A DNA stretch of 64,000 nucleotides from Bacteroidales bacterium UBA3289 (GTDB taxonomy: Bacteria; Bacteroidota; Bacteroidia; Bacteroidales; UBA932): NCBI GenBank assembly GCA_002361625.1, contig DETL01000007.1, positions 13,984 to 77,983 of the forward strand, given 5' to 3'. Position 1 is the first letter of the stretch, and each line of letters starts with the position of its first letter. Shown here piece by piece: positions 16,611 through 25,149 of the stretch. Under the pieces are notes generated by a model. It searched no databases. It worked only from the letters and a program-made list of their open reading frames with translations, and was not told where the DNA came from. The position numbers were made by a program, and so were the translations under genes.

Positions 16611-17602
16611 CGCTTGTAGATGTTGAACCGCCAGGTGATGCCGATGTCGAAGTTGTTCACCCGGTCGTGGTTGTCGCGGAAGAACGCGGCGTGGAGCCGC
16701 AGCCGGTCATCTCCGAGGGGGAAATACTCCACCCCGGCGCCGCCGTAGAGGAAATCGTGTCCGGCGGGAAGGACGAGGTCGTAGGAGACGCCGTTCTCAT
16801 CGACATTCTCCGCCGCGTTCTTCTCGTATCCGAATTTCGTGCACAGGTTCCATTTCCCGATGGTCCAGATGGCCTTGACGATGGCGGTCCAGTCCGTCAG
16901 GAAGAAGCGCGGCTGCTTGAAGGCAGCCCGGTTCAGCAGGTCCACGTCCACGACGAGATCCCCCAGGAAGAACTTGTTGCCGAGCACGATCCAGTTCATC
17001 TTCCGGTGCAGTTCGTCCTCCACGAAATTGTAGCTCCAGGTGGTCTTCCAGATGGAGCCGATGTGCCCGCCCCAGTAGAGGTTGTAGGAATAAGCGTCCT
17101 GAGTGCCCGGCGAAATGGGGGAGGGACAGAACTCGAAGGAAATGTCCTGACCCGGGGCCGGGGAATAGGTTGCCGTAGCCCCGAAGGCGTAGTACTGGTA
17201 CAGTCGGCTGCTGAAAGCGCCGTAGTAATAGACGTCGATTGGGGGAGAGTCGATCTCGTAACCGCCGATGAGGATGGCCTGCTTTCCCGCCGTGAAGGAC
17301 CACTTCGGGGAAGCCTGCCACTTGAGCCAGAGGAAGTCCGTGGCCCTGAAAGGATTCTTTTCGTCGATTTCCTTGTTCAGCCGCTGCCGCACGCGGAAGG
17401 TAAGCTCGTCCGTGAGCTGCCCTTTGATGTGGAGGTTCAGGTAGTCTCCCTGGAAGTGGGAGTCATAGACCCCGTCCGTCGTCTGCTGGTGGAAGGTCGC
17501 ACGCGTGTCGATGGATACCTCGTTCACGTGCGTCTGTCCGTAAAGAAGCGTCCCTGTAAGCAGGAACGCAAGGATTGTTAGAAGTTTAGGTCGCATACGC
17601 AT
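16607..17602 (-). CDS. Outer-membrane porin-like beta-barrel protein
   Basis: A 331-aa secreted protein with a signal peptide (MRMRPKLLTILAFLLTGTLL, cleavage after LYGQ). It is followed by alternating amphipathic strands rich in Trp, Tyr and Phe (for example FLWLKWQASPKWSFTAGKQ) and ends in ITWRFNIYKR, typical of an outer-membrane barrel. The layout resembles phosphate-selective porin O/P-type proteins. Start choice: the ATG at 17602 forms TAATG with the serB stop, and the signal peptide begins exactly there; the longer open frame upstream only shadows serB. The stop overlaps the next gene. The permeating solute is not evident. Coupling to serB is a curious pairing. Confidence 0.78.
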   Translation of the reverse strand: MRMRPKLLTILAFLLTGTLLYGQTHVNEVSIDTRATFHQQTTDGVYDSHFQGDYLNLHIKGQLTDELTFRVRQRLNKEIDEKNPFRATDFLWLKWQASPKWSFTAGKQAILIGGYEIDSPPIDVYYYGAFSSRLYQYYAFGATATYSPAPGQDISFEFCPSPISPGTQDAYSYNLYWGGHIGSIWKTTWSYNFVEDELHRKMNWIVLGNKFFLGDLVVDVDLLNRAAFKQPRFFLTDWTAIVKAIWTIGKWNLCTKFGYEKNAAENVDENGVSYDLVLPAGHDFLYGGAGVEYFPLGDDRLRLHAAFFRDNHDRVNNFDIGITWRFNIYKR

Positions 17603-18834
17603 TACATCTTTCCCTGTTCTCCCAGGTTGCTGTCCTTGAATCCCAGGAAATACAGCACCCCGTCCAGGCCGATGGTATTGATGCTCTGGCGGGCGCTTTT
17701 GACCACCCGCGGTTTCGCGTGGAAAGCGATGCCCAGGCCGGCCTCCGAGAGCATGGGCAGGTCGTTGGCCCCGTCGCCCACGGCGATCGTCTGGGCGAGG
17801 TTCACCTTTTCCGTCTGGGCGATGAGTTTCAGCAGGTCCGCCTTCCGGCGGCCGTCCACGATCTCTCCGAGATAGCGGCCGGTGAGTTTGCCGTCCTCGC
17901 CGATCTCGAGTTCGTTGGCATAGACATAATCCACCCCGAAGCGCTGGCGGAGGTACTCCCCGAAGAAGGTGAAACCGCCGCTGAGGATGGCAATCTTGTA
18001 GCCGTAGGTCTTGAGGACGGACATCAGGCGGTCGGCGCCTTCGGTGATGGGGAGATGCTCGGCGATGTCCTGCATCACGCTCACGTCCAGCCCCTTGAGG
18101 AGGGCGACGCGGCGGGTGAAACTTTCTTTGAAATCGATTTCGCCCCGCATGGCGGACTCGGTGATGGCGCGGACCTCGGCCCCGACGCCGTTCCGCTCGG
18201 CCAGCTCGTCGATGCACTCGGTCTGGATGAGAGTGGAGTCCATGTCGAAGCAGATCAGGCGCCGCATCCGCCGGTACATGTCGTCCCGCTGGAGGGAGAA
18301 ATCCATGCCCATTTCCGTGGACAGGTGCATCAGGTCCTTCTGCATGGCCTTCGTATCGGCAGGGGTGCCGCGGAGGGAGAACTCGATGCATGAACGGGTG
18401 TTGCGCTCGGGATGGGCGATGGAGAGCCGGCCGGTGAGCCGCTTGATGGAGTCGATGTCCAGTCCCTGGTCCGCCACGATCTTCGCGGCCGCCTCGATCT
18501 GCGCGGCAGACAGGCTGCGCCCGAGGACCGTTAGGATGTAGCGCTTGCGTCCCTGACGCCCGGCCCATTCCTCATATTCGTCGTCCGGAACCGGTTCGAA
18601 CCCGATCTGGACACCCAGCTCCGTGGCCTTGAAGAGGAGCTCCTTCATCACCTGTCCGGAATGCTGTTCGTCAATCCGGATGAGAATGCCCAGCGACAGG
18701 GTGGAATGGATGTCGGCCTGGCCGATATCCAGGATCTGCGCATCATACTTGGCGAGGATGCCCGTGAATGCAGCGGTGAGTCCGATCCGGTCTTTCCCGG
18801 TGATGCGGACGAGAATCTGCTCGAAGCCCATCAT
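17602..18834 (-). CDS. serB: Phosphoserine phosphatase with N-terminal ACT domains
   Basis: A 410-aa enzyme that dephosphorylates O-phosphoserine in the last step of serine synthesis. Two ACT-like regions (about residues 5-75 and 95-170) precede the HAD phosphatase domain. The nucleophile motif CFDMDSTLIQTE is near 195, SGGFTFF near 286 and GDGANDLPM near 352, covering HAD motifs I-IV. The ACT domains probably sense serine. ATG at 18834 overlaps the upstream stop (ATGA), and the stop forms TAATG with the porin start, so the three genes are translationally coupled. Confidence 0.94.
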   Translation of the reverse strand: MMGFEQILVRITGKDRIGLTAAFTGILAKYDAQILDIGQADIHSTLSLGILIRIDEQHSGQVMKELLFKATELGVQIGFEPVPDDEYEEWAGRQGRKRYILTVLGRSLSAAQIEAAAKIVADQGLDIDSIKRLTGRLSIAHPERNTRSCIEFSLRGTPADTKAMQKDLMHLSTEMGMDFSLQRDDMYRRMRRLICFDMDSTLIQTECIDELAERNGVGAEVRAITESAMRGEIDFKESFTRRVALLKGLDVSVMQDIAEHLPITEGADRLMSVLKTYGYKIAILSGGFTFFGEYLRQRFGVDYVYANELEIGEDGKLTGRYLGEIVDGRRKADLLKLIAQTEKVNLAQTIAVGDGANDLPMLSEAGLGIAFHAKPRVVKSARQSINTIGLDGVLYFLGFKDSNLGEQGKM

Positions 18835-19580
18835 TTGGCGGTGCTCACGGGTGCGTCGACAAAGTGGAGGTACCCCCAGCGGGCGGGCATGTGCATGTTC
18901 ACCTCGCCGGTGGGATTCCATACCCAATTCTCCTCCGGGCCTTCCTTCACGAGCCATTCCACGCGGGAGAAGTTGATCCGCCAGGGATTGAACTTCCTGG
19001 GGCTGTCGAAGCCGATGGAGAGGGATTCGAAGGGGATGGCCCATTCCACGGTCCAGCCCTTGTCGGTCTTTTTCGCGTTGTTGATCTTCCCGTCCACATG
19101 GGCTTTCAGCCGGATGTTCTTGCAGTCCCAGGGCATGAAGAAGTTGCCGCCCTCGTTGTAGGGCTTGTCCATGATGAGGTCCATCAGGGTGGCGTAGGCG
19201 TTGCACTCGAACTCGAAATAGAACTTACCGTCCCCATCCGGGTCGATGAAGACCTCGAAGTCGTTGTCCCGGTAGATGATGGCGTCCCGCTCCTTGAGGG
19301 AGGCGGTGACGTTGTCCTCTTCAATGATGCCGGCGATGTACAGGCATTCGTCGTCCCAGACCATCTTCATGCGGGTCTCCTTGGTGGGAGCGGGTTTGAA
19401 ATCCACGCCCCGGATGTCCACGAACGGTTCGGAGAGCGGGGCCTTCGCCCAGGAGGCTTCGGTCAACTTGCCATCGACCTTGATCTTGTCGATGGTCCGA
19501 TAGCATTCGTAGGTACGGAAGGTCTGGCCCGCGGCCGGAATGGCGGCCAGAAGGGCTATGAGCATGAAAAACTTACGCAT
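18831..19580 (-). CDS. Secreted CBM9-like carbohydrate-binding family protein
   Basis: A 249-aa exported protein with a signal peptide (MRKFFMLIALLAAIPAAG) and a single beta-sandwich of the CBM9-like type. Typical landmarks are IKVDGKLTEASW at the start of the domain, WDDECLYIAGII, DNDFEVFIDPDGDG and the late WTVEWAIPF followed by WRINFSRVEW. Such stand-alone domains in Bacteroidota are annotated as carbohydrate-binding family 9-like. No enzymatic residues can be named. TAATG joins it to trkA and ATGA to serB. Ligand unknown. Confidence 0.82.
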   Translation of the reverse strand: MRKFFMLIALLAAIPAAGQTFRTYECYRTIDKIKVDGKLTEASWAKAPLSEPFVDIRGVDFKPAPTKETRMKMVWDDECLYIAGIIEEDNVTASLKERDAIIYRDNDFEVFIDPDGDGKFYFEFECNAYATLMDLIMDKPYNEGGNFFMPWDCKNIRLKAHVDGKINNAKKTDKGWTVEWAIPFESLSIGFDSPRKFNPWRINFSRVEWLVKEGPEENWVWNPTGEVNMHMPARWGYLHFVDAPVSTAK

Positions 19581-20947
19581 TATTTGAAGAATTTATCCAC
19601 TTCTTTGACGGTGTCCGGAAGCGCGAATACGGCCACGCGGTCGTAGGGCTCGATCCGGGTGTCGCCCACGGCGATGAACGAGTCGCTGCCCCGGATGACG
19701 CCGCCGATGATGGCGTTGCGCGGGAACTCGATGTCCTTGAGCGGGGCTTGGGTGATCCGGGATTCCGGGGCGGCCGTGTATTCCAGCACCTCCGCGTCCG
19801 TCCCGCTCATGTAGCGGACGAAACGGACCTTGTCGGACAGGGTGAACTTGAAGATACGCCCTGCCGTGATGAGCTTCTTGTTGATGACCGCATCCACGCC
19901 CATGTCTTCCGCCAGCCGCACATATTCCAGGTTTTCCACCTGGGCGACGGTGCGGGCGACGCCGAATTTCTTCGCCACGACGCAGGCAAGGATGTTCGCC
20001 TCGTCGTTTCCGGTCACGGCGACGACGGCGTCGTATTCCCGGAGGCCTTCCTCCACGAGGAAATCGGAGTTGCGGCCGTCGCCGTTCGCCACGATCACCT
20101 CCGAAGGAAGCCTCTCGGACAGTTCCCGGCATCGGTCTGTATCGATCTCGATGATCTTCACGGCCTTGAGCTGGTGCTTCACCAGCTGCGCGGAGACCAT
20201 TTCCGCGATCTCGCTGCCGCCGAGGATCATCACGCTGTCCACCTCCACATTGTCCTTGCCGATGAACTTCATGATGGCCGGGATGCCCTCCCGTTTGGCG
20301 ATGATGTACAGGTGGTCGTTGTAGTTGAACTTGGTATCGCGCTTGGGGATGAGGGTTTCTCCCCGCCGGGCGATGGCGATGATGCGGAACTGGGCCTCGC
20401 GGGAGGTCGCCGTCATGGCGGTCGTGAACTCGGCGACGCTCATGTCCAGGATGGGGGAGTCGTCCTCCAGGCGGAACACCACCATCTGGAGTTTCCCCCG
20501 GGCGAAGTCCATGGAGTCGGTGGAGGCCGTATGCTTGAGCATGTCGATGATCTCGTCGCTGGCGATCTTCTCCGGATAGAAGAGCATGTCGATGCCCATA
20601 TCCTTGAACATCAGCTTGTTCTCCGGAACCAGGTAGGCCTCGTCGTCCACGCGGGCGATCACCCTTTTCGTGCCCAGCTTCTTCGCCAGCAGGGCGCTGA
20701 CGATGTTCACGGTCTGGGTAGTGAGGGGATTCACGGCGATGAACAGGTCCGCCTTGGCACAGCCGGCCTCGCGGAGGACCTTGATGGACGAAGGGTCCCC
20801 GAGGACGGTAACCACATCGGCCACGGTCGTAAGCTGCCGCAGCCGCGCCTCGCTGTCGTCGATGACGGTGATGTCGCTGCCCTCGTGGCTGAGCATCTTC
20901 GCCAGGTGGGAACCCACCTGTCCGGCCCCTTCGATGATGATCTTCAT
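19580..20947 (-). CDS. trkA: Trk potassium uptake regulatory subunit TrkA
   Basis: A 455-aa peripheral membrane protein that gates a Trk/Ktr potassium channel in response to NAD(H) or nucleotides. It has two RCK units, each a Rossmann fold plus TrkA-C domain. The first begins with MKIIIEGAGQVGSHLAK, the second near residue 230 with VMILGGSEIAEMVSA. Length is normal. No trkH lies in this cluster, so the membrane channel must be elsewhere. It is the first gene of a seven-gene minus-strand run and has its own promoter at 20971-20978. Confidence 0.93.
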   Translation of the reverse strand: MKIIIEGAGQVGSHLAKMLSHEGSDITVIDDSEARLRQLTTVADVVTVLGDPSSIKVLREAGCAKADLFIAVNPLTTQTVNIVSALLAKKLGTKRVIARVDDEAYLVPENKLMFKDMGIDMLFYPEKIASDEIIDMLKHTASTDSMDFARGKLQMVVFRLEDDSPILDMSVAEFTTAMTATSREAQFRIIAIARRGETLIPKRDTKFNYNDHLYIIAKREGIPAIMKFIGKDNVEVDSVMILGGSEIAEMVSAQLVKHQLKAVKIIEIDTDRCRELSERLPSEVIVANGDGRNSDFLVEEGLREYDAVVAVTGNDEANILACVVAKKFGVARTVAQVENLEYVRLAEDMGVDAVINKKLITAGRIFKFTLSDKVRFVRYMSGTDAEVLEYTAAPESRITQAPLKDIEFPRNAIIGGVIRGSDSFIAVGDTRIEPYDRVAVFALPDTVKEVDKFFK

Positions 20948-20970
20948 ACGTTTCCTTCCTTTTATTCTTA

Positions 20971-20978
20971 CAAAGATA
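20971..20978 (-). promoter_or_regulatory. Minus-strand -7 box TATCTTTG for trkA
   Basis: On the minus strand the sequence reads TATCTTTG, the Bacteroides -7 consensus TAnnTTTG, 24 nt from the trkA ATG. No clean TTTG -33 element is seen at the expected distance; a dispersed repeat occupies that position. Confidence 0.55.
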
Positions 20979-20980
20979 AG

Positions 20981-21008
20981 AGATTTCTCGACAAGCTTGA
21001 AATGACAG
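20981..21008. repeat. Dispersed palindrome-like repeat, copy A
   Basis: The sequence starting AGATTTCTCGAC and ending TGAAATGACAG resembles the element at 60603-60630 (AGATTCTTTGCGACGC to AGAATGAC). Both have the layout of a widespread intergenic repeat family found in many bacterial genomes. This copy lies in the short region between the divergent trkA and M48 genes, within reach of the trkA promoter. Confidence 0.5.
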
Positions 21009-21031
21009 AGGCGTTTTTATGAAAAAATGAT

Positions 21032-21039
21032 TATATTCG
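21032..21039 (+). promoter_or_regulatory. -7 box TATATTCG for the M48 gene
   Basis: A near-consensus TAnnTTTG box whose last base is only 5 nt before the ATG at 21044. If this is the promoter, transcription begins about 1 nt before the start codon. Confidence 0.45.
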
Positions 21040-21043
21040 CATC

Positions 21044-21829
21044 ATGATGAAACGATTCCTTGCTTTCGCAGCCGGCGCGCTCCTGCTCGTCTCCTGCTCC
21101 GAAACCTTCAATGCGCAGCGCGCCCTCCAGGGCGGCCTGATCGCTGCACAGGCCCTGTCCATTTCCGACGAACAGGTCCAGGCCTATGTGCACCAGTACA
21201 TTACCCAGCTTGACGCCCAGAGCAAGGTGCTTCCCGAGAGCAACGCCTACACGAAGCGTCTCCGCAACCTGACCAAGGGGTTGAACTCTGTGGACGGTGT
21301 GCCGCTGAACTTCAAGGTGTATCAGGAAGACCAGGTGAATGCCTTCGCTTGCGCGGATGGCAGCGTGCGGGTCTATACCGGCATCATGGACGTGATGACG
21401 GACAATGAACTGTTGGGTGTGATCGGCCACGAAATCGGCCATGTGGCCCTTAAGCACACGAAGAAGGAGATGCGCACCTCGCTCCTCACGAGTGCCGCCC
21501 TTGAAGGCCTTGCCTCCACGAGCCAGACGGCGGCCGTCCTCACGGACTCCCAGCTCGGCGCCATCGGCAACGCCGTCATGAACGCCCAGTACTCCAAGAA
21601 GCAGGAGAGCCAGGCCGACGACTACGGCTACGAGTTCCTCAAGGCCTGCGGCAAGAACCCTTGGGGCATGGCCATGTCCTTCGAGAAGCTCCAGGCCGTC
21701 GCCAACGGCTCCGGCGCCCGTGCCACGGCCGTCCAGAAACTCTTCTCCTCCCACCCCGACACCGAAACCCGCATCAAAAGGATGGCCGCCCGTGCCACCC
21801 AGGAAGGCTACAAGCGTCCCGCCAAATAG
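21044..21829 (+). CDS. M48-family metalloprotease lipoprotein
   Basis: A 261-aa exported zinc peptidase. It has a lipoprotein signal (MMKRFLAFAAGALLLVSC) and the catalytic HEIGHVALKH near residue 129. The third zinc ligand Glu is expected in ESQADDYGYEFL, typical of M48B (LoiP/YggG-like) enzymes, which act on misfolded envelope proteins. Two adjacent ATG codons (21044 and 21047) are possible starts. It is divergent from trkA and followed by a hairpin terminator. Confidence 0.9.
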   Translation: MMKRFLAFAAGALLLVSCSETFNAQRALQGGLIAAQALSISDEQVQAYVHQYITQLDAQSKVLPESNAYTKRLRNLTKGLNSVDGVPLNFKVYQEDQVNAFACADGSVRVYTGIMDVMTDNELLGVIGHEIGHVALKHTKKEMRTSLLTSAALEGLASTSQTAAVLTDSQLGAIGNAVMNAQYSKKQESQADDYGYEFLKACGKNPWGMAMSFEKLQAVANGSGARATAVQKLFSSHPDTETRIKRMAARATQEGYKRPAK

Positions 21830-21858
21830 CCCTTCCGGCCCGGCCCCAGCATTCCGCC

Positions 21859-21922
21859 GGGCACGTTTTTACCCACTTATGCGCCCTCCCGCGTGCTCCA
21901 GCACGCCCGAGGGCACATTTTT
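21859..21922 (+). terminator. Terminator hairpin after the M48 gene, with repeated GGGCAC modules
   Basis: GCGTGCT (21891-21897) pairs with AGCACGC (21900-21906), and outside it GCCCTC (21883-21888) with GAGGGC (21909-21914), followed by a T-run at 21918-21922. The hairpin lies between two similar modules, GGGCACGTTTTTACCC (from 21859) and GGGCACATTTTTGCCC (from 21911). The rest of the intergenic stretch to 22057 holds no gene that I can see. Confidence 0.6.
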
Positions 21923-22057
21923 GCCCCTTTTTGTGCCCGATACGGGTTGGCGGGAATCTGATACCGTAATCTCCACTGGCCTGCGGGGCGCACACTCGTA
22001 AAACCATGATTTATATGTGATTACAAAATGTCTTGCCGCAGGCCTGTCCGCAACCAC

Positions 22058-22092
22058 AAAAAAGAATACCCGGAATCGTCTTCCGGGTATTC
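22058..22092 (-). terminator. Terminator of the EF-hand membrane protein gene
   Basis: A perfect 12-bp stem (22064-22075 with 22081-22092, loop TCGTC). On the minus strand it is followed by six T residues (22063-22058), 30 nt after the stop of the minus-strand gene. Confidence 0.85.
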
Positions 22093-22121
22093 TATTCTGA
22101 TGCAATGCGATGGGCTGTCCG

Positions 22122-24341
22122 CTATTCCGCCGTGGCCTCTTCCACGACGGGTTCGGCGACGGCCTCAGGGGCGGCCTCCGGGGTGGCCTCGGGGGCGGCA
22201 GGCTCCTCGACGACTTCCTCCACGGGCTGCGGCTTGTGGAACGGGAGACCGTACGGGGCGAGGCGGTCGGTGAAGAAGAAGAAGCAGAAGGCGGCGACAA
22301 GGAGGGCCAGGAGGCACAGCCAGAAGCGGCGCCAGGCGGCCTTGCGGCGGGCGGCGGGATCCACGGCGGTGAGCTTCGGGAACTTGGCGAGCTGGGTGAG
22401 ACCCTTGCCGAACTTCACGCTCACGAGGGAGGCGGCGTTGATGGCCCAGCCGTTGGCGTTGAGTACCGGACCGAGGTCGCGCTTGCGGAGTTTCCGCCAG
22501 GCGATGAATACGGACGGCAGGGAGATGAGGAGCATCAAGCCCACGATGAGGATGATCCACTGCCACCAGGTGAGGGACTTCAGGACGGCGATGATGGCCG
22601 TGACGACGCCGGTGACCGCAGCGATGGCGATGGTGATGCCGGCGATCTTGCCCACGTCGAACGGGGCGGCCTTGGTGGCGGTCTGAACGCCGTCGGCGGG
22701 TTTGGCGGTGGCGCTTTCCGTGATGTTGGAGAGGGTTCCTTCTCCCTTGGCCGCCTTGTCGGTCGCCGCCTTGTTGATCTTGTCGGAGATCCAGCGGGCC
22801 GCCTTCTTGTACGGGGCCCAGAAGGCCTCGCGGAGGCTGATCGGATTCTCCACGATGCTCGTGACGGTGGCGCTCCAGTCGTTGCCCTCGCGGTCATAGA
22901 ACACGGCATTCTTGCCCGGACGGAGTCCGTCCACATCACCGTCGGTGAGGACGGCGGCGATGTTCATGGCCTTCCCGAGCTTCTCGCTCTTGCAGGCGCA
23001 GTAGAGGATGTACATGCCGCTGAGGCCGGCGATCTCCGGGCTGGGACCATCCACGCGGATGCACAGGTCCGTGGAGCGCTGGTCGATGTACAGGCGGCCG
23101 GCCTGGAAGATGGCCTTCCGCTCGGGATCGTAGAAGTCGGAAAAGACGACGTAGTTGTTCAGGAAGTCGTAGAAGTTGTGATTCAGGCGGAGGAGCTTGT
23201 CCACGGCCTCGATCGAGAGGGCTTCCTCCTCGAGGGCCTTGTCGGCCTCGATCAGCTTCAGGAGGGCCCCCTTCTGGTCCGCCTTCAGGATTTCCTTCAC
23301 CTTGTCGATGCCCAGTCCTTCCACCTCGGCGCCCTTCTTGGCGTCCATCCAGGCGGTGTAGGGGGCGAACTTCGCGATGACCTCGGCCCACTCGGCTTCG
23401 GTGAGGGTTTTCTTGCCTTCCTCCAGCACGAGGGCGCGCATGGCTTCGACGGCCGGTTTCCAGGCGGGATTCACGGCGTCCAGCGGGAGGAGACCGTCGG
23501 CGGCGGGCTTGGCAAGGGGTTCCTCGCAGATCTCGGCGGCCTGGGCGAGGTTGCCCTCGATGGCGCCGATCTTCTCCACGGAGATCCCCACGGCCGGGGC
23601 GGCATCGGCATCGAAACCGATGAGCTTGCAGCGCATGAAGTAGTCCGCGACCTTGTCTTTCAAGGCTTGGACGGCGGCGAGGGCGTCGGCGGTCTTGTCT
23701 CCGAACGGGAAGACGTCCTTGGTACCGGCGTCCTGCCAGGCGGCGTAGTCGGCGAGCGCGGTGTAGAAAGCTTCGATGTGGTCCGCGGTGATGCCGTCGG
23801 CCCCGCTGCGGTCCGTCGCCTTGCCGATGACCTCGGTGATGCAGGTGATGAGGGCGGCGAGCGCTTCGTCATCCGGGGTGGCCGGGGTGATGATCCCGTC
23901 GCCGTTGAACTTGGTCTCGGCGAAGATCTTCACGTTGTCGGCCGTGTCCTCGAGGGCGATGGACTCTTTCTCGAGCTTGAGGTTCTGCAGGATCTGCTTG
24001 GCGGAAGCCAGGAGCTTGGCCCCGTCGGGCGTCTCCTCGTTGAAGGCGGTGAAGGGGAGTTCGGTGCCGCGCTGAAGCAGGATGTCCGGGTCCTTGAGAA
24101 TGCCGGTGAGCCACTGGGCCGTGGCGATGACTTCGTCCACGCGGATGTTTCCATCCTTGTCGGTGTCAATCAGTTCCAGCGTCTTCTGGTCGAATTCCAG
24201 GTTCTTTGCCGGGCAGCTGAGCACGGTCCACATTTTACGGTCCAATTCTCCGAGGTGGGCGATGTCGGCCCCGGAACCGATTTTCACGCGGACGGCTCCG
24301 CCGACCGGTGTGAAGGTCCAGATGTGAGGGATGTTTGCCAT
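22122..24341 (-). CDS. Large membrane protein with an EF-hand calcium loop, function unknown
   Basis: A 739-aa protein I do not recognise as a named family. Residues 59-70 (DTDKDGNIRVDE) form a canonical EF-hand loop with all ligand positions, and KFNGDGIIT near 160 looks like a second, degenerate one. A long Ala/Glu-rich helical region (about 130-420) follows. Two hydrophobic segments lie near residues 560-610 (around LTWWQWIILIVGLMLLIS) and a third near 670-690 (RRFWLCLLALLVAAF). The tail is a low-complexity Pro/Ala/Glu repeat. ATG at 24341 is chosen because the N-terminal MANIPHIWTF starts a folded segment; upstream codons fall in the promoter region of rplU. It may anchor a calcium-responsive assembly to the membrane, which is inference. 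Confidence 0.75.
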   Translation of the reverse strand: MANIPHIWTFTPVGGAVRVKIGSGADIAHLGELDRKMWTVLSCPAKNLEFDQKTLELIDTDKDGNIRVDEVIATAQWLTGILKDPDILLQRGTELPFTAFNEETPDGAKLLASAKQILQNLKLEKESIALEDTADNVKIFAETKFNGDGIITPATPDDEALAALITCITEVIGKATDRSGADGITADHIEAFYTALADYAAWQDAGTKDVFPFGDKTADALAAVQALKDKVADYFMRCKLIGFDADAAPAVGISVEKIGAIEGNLAQAAEICEEPLAKPAADGLLPLDAVNPAWKPAVEAMRALVLEEGKKTLTEAEWAEVIAKFAPYTAWMDAKKGAEVEGLGIDKVKEILKADQKGALLKLIEADKALEEEALSIEAVDKLLRLNHNFYDFLNNYVVFSDFYDPERKAIFQAGRLYIDQRSTDLCIRVDGPSPEIAGLSGMYILYCACKSEKLGKAMNIAAVLTDGDVDGLRPGKNAVFYDREGNDWSATVTSIVENPISLREAFWAPYKKAARWISDKINKAATDKAAKGEGTLSNITESATAKPADGVQTATKAAPFDVGKIAGITIAIAAVTGVVTAIIAVLKSLTWWQWIILIVGLMLLISLPSVFIAWRKLRKRDLGPVLNANGWAINAASLVSVKFGKGLTQLAKFPKLTAVDPAARRKAAWRRFWLCLLALLVAAFCFFFFTDRLAPYGLPFHKPQPVEEVVEEPAAPEATPEAAPEAVAEPVVEEATAE

Positions 24342-24407
24342 ATAGGTCGGGTTTAGAATTGTCAATCCAAACAAAAATCGCAAAAAAAAATGAATCGCCC
24401 AAAAGAT

Positions 24408-24438
24408 TTTGCAATTGTCGGAAAAATCCGTATCTTTG
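24408..24438 (+). promoter_or_regulatory. Promoter of the rplU-rpmA operon
   Basis: TTTG at 24408-24411 and TATCTTTG at 24431-24438 with 19 nt between them match the Bacteroides -33/-7 consensus exactly. Transcription should begin near 24442, leaving a leader of about 95 nt. Confidence 0.8.
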
Positions 24439-24535
24439 CGGTCCAAAAAATGAGATGACCGCTGAGCTCCGCGAAGAGGCAGGCACGATGGCCGGCCCGC
24501 TTACGGTCCAAAACTTTAACAAAGTTTTTAGTAAA
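24439..24535 (+). promoter_or_regulatory. rplU mRNA leader with a direct repeat and a start-proximal hairpin
   Basis: The leader contains CGGTCCAAAA twice (24439-24448 and 24504-24513). A hairpin AAACTTT (24511-24517) / AAAGTTT (24521-24527) ends 8 nt before the ATG. Its position would let it hide or reveal the ribosome entry site, as in autoregulated ribosomal-protein leaders. No match to a known leader family was recognised. Confidence 0.4.
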
Positions 24536-24847
24536 ATGTACGCAATCGTTGACATTGCAAGCCAGCAGTTTAAAGTGGAAGCTGGAATGGACATCTTTGT
24601 GAACCGCCTCGCGGCCCACAATGGTGAGTCTGTCGAGTTCGACAAGGTGCTCCTCATCGACGAGGCCGGCGCCGTGAAGGTCGGAACTCCGTATGTAGAG
24701 GGAGCCGTCGTGAAGGCCACCGTCGTCGATGACGACGCCAAGGCGAAGAAAGTGCTCGTATTCAAGAAGATCCGTCGCAAGGGATTCCAGACGCTGAACG
24801 GCCATCGCCAGAAGCTCACCAAGATCCACATTGACGCTATCGCTTAA
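24536..24847 (+). CDS. rplU: 50S ribosomal protein L21
   Basis: A 103-aa protein of the large ribosomal subunit that binds 23S rRNA. It opens MYAIVDIASQQFKVEAG and ends with the basic KIRRKGFQTLNGHRQKLT region typical of bL21. Length equals the usual 103 aa. The ATG at 24536 is selected because homology starts exactly there; the longer open frame upstream covers the promoter. rpmA follows after 18 nt, the almost universal gene order. Confidence 0.96.
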   Translation: MYAIVDIASQQFKVEAGMDIFVNRLAAHNGESVEFDKVLLIDEAGAVKVGTPYVEGAVVKATVVDDDAKAKKVLVFKKIRRKGFQTLNGHRQKLTKIHIDAIA

Positions 24848-24865
24848 TTACAGGAGGAATCAACT

Positions 24866-25126
24866 ATGGCACACAAAAAAGGTCAGTCCAGTTCCAAGAA
24901 CGGTCGTGAGTCCCATTCCAAGCGACTCGGCATCAAGAAGTTCGGTGAGGAAGTCGTGAAAGCCGGCAATATCATCGTCCGTCAGCGCGGCACCGCCCAC
25001 AATCCCGGCCTGAACGTCGGCATGGGCAAGGACCATACCCTTTACGCCCTTGTGGACGGCACCGTCAAGTTCGCCCGCAAGCGCAATGACAAGTCTTTCG
25101 TTTCCGTAGTTCCTTTCGAGAACTAA
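24866..25126 (+). CDS. rpmA: 50S ribosomal protein L27
   Basis: An 86-aa large-subunit protein near the peptidyl-transferase centre. The N-terminus MAHKKGQSSSKNGRESHSKR is typical of bL27 and needs no Firmicutes-type N-terminal cleavage. A strong Shine-Dalgarno-like CAGGAGGAAT lies upstream, unusual in this phylum. A terminator hairpin follows. Confidence 0.97.
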   Translation: MAHKKGQSSSKNGRESHSKRLGIKKFGEEVVKAGNIIVRQRGTAHNPGLNVGMGKDHTLYALVDGTVKFARKRNDKSFVSVVPFEN

Positions 25127-25149
25127 CTGCGCAGGACACCGTAGATTTC

